A DNA stretch of 64,000 nt from CBFHSF01 sp965661055 (GTDB taxonomy: Bacteria > Bacteroidota > Bacteroidia > Flavobacteriales > Schleiferiaceae). The stretch lies in contig CBFICS010000001.1 of assembly GCA_965661055.1 (NCBI GenBank), forward strand, positions 248,001 through 312,000. Reading direction: 5' to 3'. This document shows, in pieces, positions 59,387-64,000 of this stretch. Made by a program: the position numbers and the translations under genes. The notes below the pieces were generated by a model, which made no database searches, was not told the origin of the DNA, and saw nothing but the letters and a program-made list of their open reading frames with translations. The stretch's first letter is position 1. Each line of letters opens with the position of its first letter.

Positions 59387-61021
59387 ATGGCAAAAGACAT
59401 CAAATTTGATATCGAAGCTAGAGACGCACTGCGTCGCGGGGTAGATGCATTGGCAAATGCGGTTCGTGTTACCCTAGGACCTAAAGGAAGAAACGTAATT
59501 ATTGAGAAATCATTTGGCTCACCTCACATCACAAAAGATGGTGTGTCTGTAGCGAAAGAGATTGAGTTAGAAGACAAGATTGAAAACCTAGGAGCCCAAA
59601 TGGTAAAAGAGGTAGCGTCTAAAACTGCTGATGTTGCAGGGGATGGAACTACTACTGCTACTGTTTTAGCTCAGGCGATTGTTACTCAGGGTCTTAAAAA
59701 CGTTGCGGCGGGTGCAAACCCAATGGACCTTAAAAGAGGTATTGACAAAGCGGTTGAATCTATTGTTGCTGAATTGAAAAAGCTTTCTCAAGAAGTTGGT
59801 GATAGCGATAATAAAATTGAGCAAGTAGCTACTATTTCTGCTAATAACGATTCATCAATCGGTTCATTAATAGCCGAAGCGATGGGCCGTGTTAAGAAAG
59901 AAGGAGTAATTACTGTTGAAGAAGCAAAAGGTACTGAGACCTACGTTGACGTAGTAGAAGGAATGCAGTTTGACAGAGGTTACTTAAGTCCTTACTTTGT
60001 TACGGATACTGAAAAAATGTTGGCTGACCTAGAGAACCCTTACATCTTGATTTACGATAAGAAGGTTTCTAATATGAAAGAACTTCTTCCAGTTCTTGAG
60101 CCAGCAGCGCAATCTGGTAGACCTTTGGTAATTATTGCGGAAGATGTAGATGGTGAAGCTTTAGCAACACTTGTAGTAAATAAAATTAGAGGTGCCCTAA
60201 AAATTGCTGCGGTAAAAGCACCAGGTTTTGGTGATAGAAGAAAGGCTATGCTAGAAGATATAGCAATTCTTACAGGCGGTACCGTAATCTCTGAAGAGAG
60301 AGGCTTTAAATTAGAGAATGCTACTCTAGATATGCTAGGTACTGCAGAAAAGGTTACCATTGATAAAGACAACACTACAGTTGTAAATGGTGCTGGATCT
60401 CAAGATGATATCAAGGCAAGAGTCAACCAAATTAAGGCTCAAATTGAATCTACTACTTCTGACTATGATAGAGAAAAACTTCAAGAGCGCCTAGCTAAGT
60501 TAGCGGGTGGTGTAGCGGTACTTTATGTAGGAGCTGCATCAGAAATTGAAATGAAGGAGAAGAAAGATAGAGTAGATGACGCATTGGCTGCTACTAGAGC
60601 TGCTATTGAAGAAGGTATTGTTCCTGGAGGCGGTACCGCTTTAGTGAGAGCTTCAACGGCTTTAAATAACCTTGAAGGGGATAATCAAGACGAAACTACA
60701 GGGATGAAAATCATTCTTCGTTCTATTGAAGAACCTTTGAGACAAATTGTTGAAAACGCAGGACTTGAAGGCTCTGTTGTTGTTGCAAAAGTAAAAGAAG
60801 GAAAAGATGACTTCGGATTTAACGCCAAGTCTGAAGAATACGGAAACATGTACGAGCAAGGCATTATTGATCCTACTAAAGTAACTAGAGTTGCTTTAGA
60901 GAATGCTGCTTCTATTGCCGGTTTACTTCTTACTACTGAAGCAACCATAACTGAAATTCCAAAAGAAAACGATTCAATGCCAGCAGGTGGTATGGGCGGC
61001 GGAATGCCAGGAATGATGTAA
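59387..61021 (+). CDS. groEL: Chaperonin GroEL (Hsp60)
   Basis: 544 residues with all signature segments: TLGPKGRNVIIEKSFG, AGDGTTTATVLAQAI (ATP site), VEEGIVPGGGTALV and the C-terminal Gly-Met tail (GGMGGGMPGMM). It forms the tetradecameric folding chamber. It is the only copy in this window. Confidence 0.98.
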   Translation: MAKDIKFDIEARDALRRGVDALANAVRVTLGPKGRNVIIEKSFGSPHITKDGVSVAKEIELEDKIENLGAQMVKEVASKTADVAGDGTTTATVLAQAIVTQGLKNVAAGANPMDLKRGIDKAVESIVAELKKLSQEVGDSDNKIEQVATISANNDSSIGSLIAEAMGRVKKEGVITVEEAKGTETYVDVVEGMQFDRGYLSPYFVTDTEKMLADLENPYILIYDKKVSNMKELLPVLEPAAQSGRPLVIIAEDVDGEALATLVVNKIRGALKIAAVKAPGFGDRRKAMLEDIAILTGGTVISEERGFKLENATLDMLGTAEKVTIDKDNTTVVNGAGSQDDIKARVNQIKAQIESTTSDYDREKLQERLAKLAGGVAVLYVGAASEIEMKEKKDRVDDALAATRAAIEEGIVPGGGTALVRASTALNNLEGDNQDETTGMKIILRSIEEPLRQIVENAGLEGSVVVAKVKEGKDDFGFNAKSEEYGNMYEQGIIDPTKVTRVALENAASIAGLLLTTEATITEIPKENDSMPAGGMGGGMPGMM

Positions 61022-61046
61022 TCTTTTAAGGATTAGTTTTATACTT

Positions 61047-61077
61047 AAAAGGCCGCTCAAAATGAGCGGCCTTTTTT
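61047..61077. terminator. Bidirectional terminator after groEL
   Basis: A 13-bp stem with a 3-nt loop, A-run left and T-run right, between groEL and the convergent DUF255 gene. Confidence 0.92.
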
Positions 61078-61080
61078 ATT

Positions 61081-63180
61081 TTAGAATAATTGTTCTAATG
61101 CTTCTTCTACTGTCTCAACGGGTAATTGGCAAGTCTTATTTTCACAAACATAGATCATAGTTTTTCCTTCTACATAGCGATGGGCTAATAAAGGCAAATC
61201 TGAATCTGATTTTGAACTAGAGAAAAATACATTGGGGATGTAGTGTTTTTCTAATTGACCCAGGTATTCTTGGTGTTTTTCGCCAATGATTACAACTTCT
61301 TTTGTTCCCTCTTTAAAAAGTAAAGCCAACTTTAACCACTGTGAATACCCCTCTGCATAATCTGGAATTCTAGAGTTCATCTTTTGAAGCATTTCTCTTG
61401 AATGTTCTATGTATTCTTGGTTGTCTAATAAGGTCCCAAGGGTAAAGAGGTTTAATGCCATAGTTGAATTAGGACTTGGTAAAACATTGTCATCATTTTC
61501 TATTTGCAATCGCGTGGTGCTTGAAAAATTTAAAAAGGGACTGTCTTGAATTGAAAAGATCTCTAATGTGTGCTTACAAAGGTCTTGTCCGGTTTGTAAA
61601 TAACACTCATTTCCAGTTACTTGATACGCCAACAAACAAGCTTCAATGGTGAAAGCGTAATCTTCTAAAAACCCCTCCTGCCCCAATACGTCAAGATAAC
61701 TATGATAAAGAGTGTTTTCTTTTCTCAAGGTGTTTAATAGGAAGGATAAACACTTTTCTGCACTTTGAAGGTACCTTGGATTTTTAAAGGTTTTATAGGC
61801 TTCAAGTAGTCCTTTTACCGTTAAAGCATTCCATGAAGCTATTATTTTGTTGTCCGTTCCAGGTCGAATTCTTTTTGATCGGTGAGTAAGAAGAAGCTCC
61901 TTCCTTTTTGTGACCTGTGTTGTAAAACCTTTGACCTCTAAATTATTCAACTTTGAAAATTCTTCTAGGGTGTAATTAGGAAAGAGTATGGACCTCTCCT
62001 TCTCCCAAAAGCCATCGGTTTCTATTCTGAAGTATTCATTGAACAAAGTGTAGTCTTTTCCTAGAATTTCTAGTAACTCTTCTTGAGTCCATAAGTAGAA
62101 AAGTCCTTCTTCACCTTCAGAATCTGCATCTATTGCTGAGTAAAATCCGCCAGAATTATGGGTCATTTCACGATCTATCCAATCAATAGTTTCGGTAACC
62201 ACTTGGCGATAAAGTGGATTTTTACTTTTTCTGTATGCTTCACTATATAAAGAAAGTAACTGTCCGTTGTCGTAAAGCATTTTTTCAAAGTGGGGTACAT
62301 GCCATTTAACATCCGTAGAGTAGCGACTGAATCCACCACCCACTTGGTCGTAAATTCCTCCAAGAGCCATTTTATCTAGAGTAGTGAATATGTGTTTTTC
62401 GAGCGCAGCATCACCGTGATGAGTTACGTAATGAAGTAAAAAACTATAATTGTTTGGAAGAGGAACTTTTGGGGCTCTATTGGGACCTCCATTTTTTATG
62501 TCTAAACGATTTTTCCATTCACCAATAGCTCTTTGAAACATATGGTCAGAAATAGGTTCGCTTTCAGATTGTAATGCAACTAATTGAGTTTGTTGAATTC
62601 CTTTTTCCAGACGATCTGCGTATTCTCTCATTTTTCTCGGGGCGTTTAGATAAACATCTAAAACAGCATCTAATGATTTTAACCATTGCTGAGGGTTAAA
62701 ATAGGTGCCACCCCAAACGGTTCTGCCATCAGGCAGAGCAACTACGTTCAATGGCCAACCCCCTCTTTGTGTCATCAATTGAACCGCACTCATATAATAC
62801 TGATCTAGATCGGGTCTTTCTTCTCTGTCTACCTTGACACAGATGAAGTTTTTATTCATGAACTCAGCTATTGAATCATTCTCAAATGACTCCCTTTCCA
62901 TAACGTGGCACCAGTGGCATGTTGAGTATCCTATGCTAATAATTAACAGTTTCTCTTCCTCTTGGGCACTTTGTAAAATTTGGTCAGAGTAAGCATGCCA
63001 CTCTACAGGATTATAGGCGTGTTGTAATAAATATGGACTCTTTTCAGAGAGTAAAGAATTTGCTTTTTTCATGTGACCTTTTTGTGAATTGGGTTGGCAG
63101 CCTGTAAGTAGGCTCAAGAACATTGCAAGCAGTAGGTGTTTATGGCACTCTGTAAATTTTATATAACTTTGATTTAGCAT
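61081..63180 (-). CDS. DUF255 thioredoxin-like lipoprotein (YyaL/SPATA20 family)
   Basis: 699 residues from ATG 63180, with a lipoprotein signal (lipobox LTGC). The thioredoxin-like domain has the active-site pair in YSTCHWCHVME and the flank KVDREERPDLDQYYMSA; a long alpha/alpha-barrel (glycosidase-like) follows, with GGIYDQVGGGFSRYSTD. This is the widespread YyaL/SSP411 family, whose substrate is unknown. A TTG 14 codons upstream is less likely as start. The lipid anchor is unusual for this family, most of which is cytoplasmic. Confidence 0.88.
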   Translation of the reverse strand: MLNQSYIKFTECHKHLLLAMFLSLLTGCQPNSQKGHMKKANSLLSEKSPYLLQHAYNPVEWHAYSDQILQSAQEEEKLLIISIGYSTCHWCHVMERESFENDSIAEFMNKNFICVKVDREERPDLDQYYMSAVQLMTQRGGWPLNVVALPDGRTVWGGTYFNPQQWLKSLDAVLDVYLNAPRKMREYADRLEKGIQQTQLVALQSESEPISDHMFQRAIGEWKNRLDIKNGGPNRAPKVPLPNNYSFLLHYVTHHGDAALEKHIFTTLDKMALGGIYDQVGGGFSRYSTDVKWHVPHFEKMLYDNGQLLSLYSEAYRKSKNPLYRQVVTETIDWIDREMTHNSGGFYSAIDADSEGEEGLFYLWTQEELLEILGKDYTLFNEYFRIETDGFWEKERSILFPNYTLEEFSKLNNLEVKGFTTQVTKRKELLLTHRSKRIRPGTDNKIIASWNALTVKGLLEAYKTFKNPRYLQSAEKCLSFLLNTLRKENTLYHSYLDVLGQEGFLEDYAFTIEACLLAYQVTGNECYLQTGQDLCKHTLEIFSIQDSPFLNFSSTTRLQIENDDNVLPSPNSTMALNLFTLGTLLDNQEYIEHSREMLQKMNSRIPDYAEGYSQWLKLALLFKEGTKEVVIIGEKHQEYLGQLEKHYIPNVFFSSSKSDSDLPLLAHRYVEGKTMIYVCENKTCQLPVETVEEALEQLF

Positions 63181-63210
63181 TGAGTTAACATGCCCGGTGT
63201 TTAACCAATC

Positions 63211-63218
63211 TATTTTTG
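63211..63218 (+). promoter_or_regulatory. -7 promoter element for the PiT transporter gene
   Basis: TATTTTTG, 15 nt upstream of ATG 63234. Confidence 0.55.
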
Positions 63219-63233
63219 CCAAAAATTATTTCC

Positions 63234-64000
63234 ATGGAAAATACCTATTTTTTGTTAGTGCTATTACTATTCACTTTAGGGATCATTGATCTTGTTGTAG
63301 GAGTTAGTAATGATGCAGTAAACTTTTTAAATTCAGCTATTGGATCAAAGGTAGCTAATTTCAAAACCATTCTAATTGTTGCGAGTTTAGGTATTTTGGC
63401 AGGAGCAACATTCTCGAGTGGAATGATGGAAGTGGCTAGAAAAGGAATTTTTGTTCCAGGCTTCTTCACCTTTGATAAAATTATGATCATCTTTTTAGCA
63501 GTAATGTTAACAGACATTATTCTGCTTGACATATATAATTCTCTTGGGTTGCCAACTTCAACCACTGTTTCCATTGTATTTGAATTATTAGGAGCTGCCT
63601 TTATTGTTGGCTTTTTGTTTTCTGGAGAAAAAGAAGGAAAGACGGCTGTTGCAGATTATTTAAATTTTGAAAAGTCCATAAAGATTATTTCAGGAATATT
63701 TGCATCGATATTTATCTCGTTTAGTGCCGGAGCTATTGTACAGTACCTTACTAGAGTTGTATTCTCTTTTAATTTTGAAGCAACGTTTAAAAAATTCGGA
63801 GGGATTTTTAGTGGTATAGCTATTTCATTCATTACCTATTTCTTGTTGGTAAAGGGCGCTAAAGGTTCTTCTTTCTTGACAGCAGATCAGTACGATTGGA
63901 TTAAGGGAAATGCCATGTTAATTAACTTGGTGTCTTTCGTTTTCTGGACCATTGTTACCTATTTAATCATGTGGACAACCAAGTTCCACCCTTTAAAATT
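63234..64000 (+). CDS. PiT-family inorganic phosphate transporter, 3' part outside window
   Basis: The forward frame from ATG 63234 is open to the end of the window, about 255 residues. It has at least six hydrophobic helices and the PiT signature VGVSNDAVNFLNSAIGSKVA near the N terminus (GxNDxxNxxG-like), followed by GATFSSGMMEVARKGIF and LPTSTTVSIVFELLGAA. PiT proteins take up phosphate with H+ or Na+ across the inner membrane. A hydrophilic loop starts near residue 130. The C-terminal half is missing. Confidence 0.9.
   Translation, partial: MENTYFLLVLLLFTLGIIDLVVGVSNDAVNFLNSAIGSKVANFKTILIVASLGILAGATFSSGMMEVARKGIFVPGFFTFDKIMIIFLAVMLTDIILLDIYNSLGLPTSTTVSIVFELLGAAFIVGFLFSGEKEGKTAVADYLNFEKSIKIISGIFASIFISFSAGAIVQYLTRVVFSFNFEATFKKFGGIFSGIAISFITYFLLVKGAKGSSFLTADQYDWIKGNAMLINLVSFVFWTIVTYLIMWTTKFHPLK

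Overview
The window is a low-GC, densely packed chromosomal segment of a gliding or type IX-secreting member of the Bacteroidota, most likely a marine Flavobacteriales lineage. The evidence is the type IX secretion core operon porP/sprF-gldK-gldL-gldM-gldN, two kinds of T9SS C-terminal sorting domain, a CBS-nadK-DUF6089-uppS-bamA-ompH-ompH run, and Bacteroidota-type promoters with the -7 element TAnnTTTG. These promoters lie at many gene starts and repeatedly show that the first in-frame TTG is not the real start. No phage, insertion sequence or CRISPR array was seen.

Layout. 1-3.7 kb: partial CDF cation transporter, fatty acid desaturase, Nfu-type Fe-S protein, gamma carbonic anhydrase, glutamate racemase. 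3.8-10.5 kb: envelope operon (two OmpH/Skp chaperones, BamA, UppS, DUF6089 protein, NAD kinase, CBS protein). 10.6-18.2 kb: pdxJ and an alpha/beta hydrolase, then on the other strand a two-domain aspartyl protease lipoprotein, a DUF2141 protein, an orphan T9SS type-B sorting domain, an AsmA-like protein, a pseudouridine synthase and a small outer-membrane protein. 18.2-19.0 kb is nearly gene-free. 19.0-22.9 kb: an MbnP-like T9SS-exported protein followed by two di-heme MauG/MbnH/CCP-type lipoproteins and a VOC lipoprotein, then a decayed TPR gene. 23.2-28.7 kb: a LysR regulator divergent from a small unknown gene plus dabB and dabA, a DAB-type inorganic carbon uptake module. 28.9-30.2 kb: ArsM and a small membrane protein.

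30.2-31.5 kb is a compositionally odd non-coding island. It holds a 42-bp tandem repeat, an 8-bp tandem repeat and a partial duplication of the 3' end and terminator of the adjacent tRNA-Arg(CCG). It is the least explained DNA in the window. 31.8-33.7 kb is a convergent cold-shock pair (cold-shock-domain protein and DEAD-box helicase), both with long structured leaders. 33.8-44.2 kb: Fe-S protein, CPXCG protein, tRNA-Arg(CCU), an esterase-like lipoprotein with metG, LD-carboxypeptidase, YraN, PafA-like phosphatase, ABC-F ATPase, DUF983 protein and a DAO-family oxidoreductase. 44.2-49.9 kb: the T9SS/gliding operon. 50-53.5 kb: an arginase-fold protein that has lost most metal ligands, and topA. 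53.7-61.0 kb: miaB, a small secreted protein, a sigma-54 activator, lptE, a TPR-like protein, secG and groES-groEL. 61-64 kb: a DUF255 thioredoxin-like lipoprotein and a partial PiT phosphate transporter.

The most promising systems to follow are the MbnP/di-heme cluster, the LysR-DAB cluster with its unknown small protein, and the repeat island beside tRNA-Arg. All family names come from reading motifs; no database search was run.
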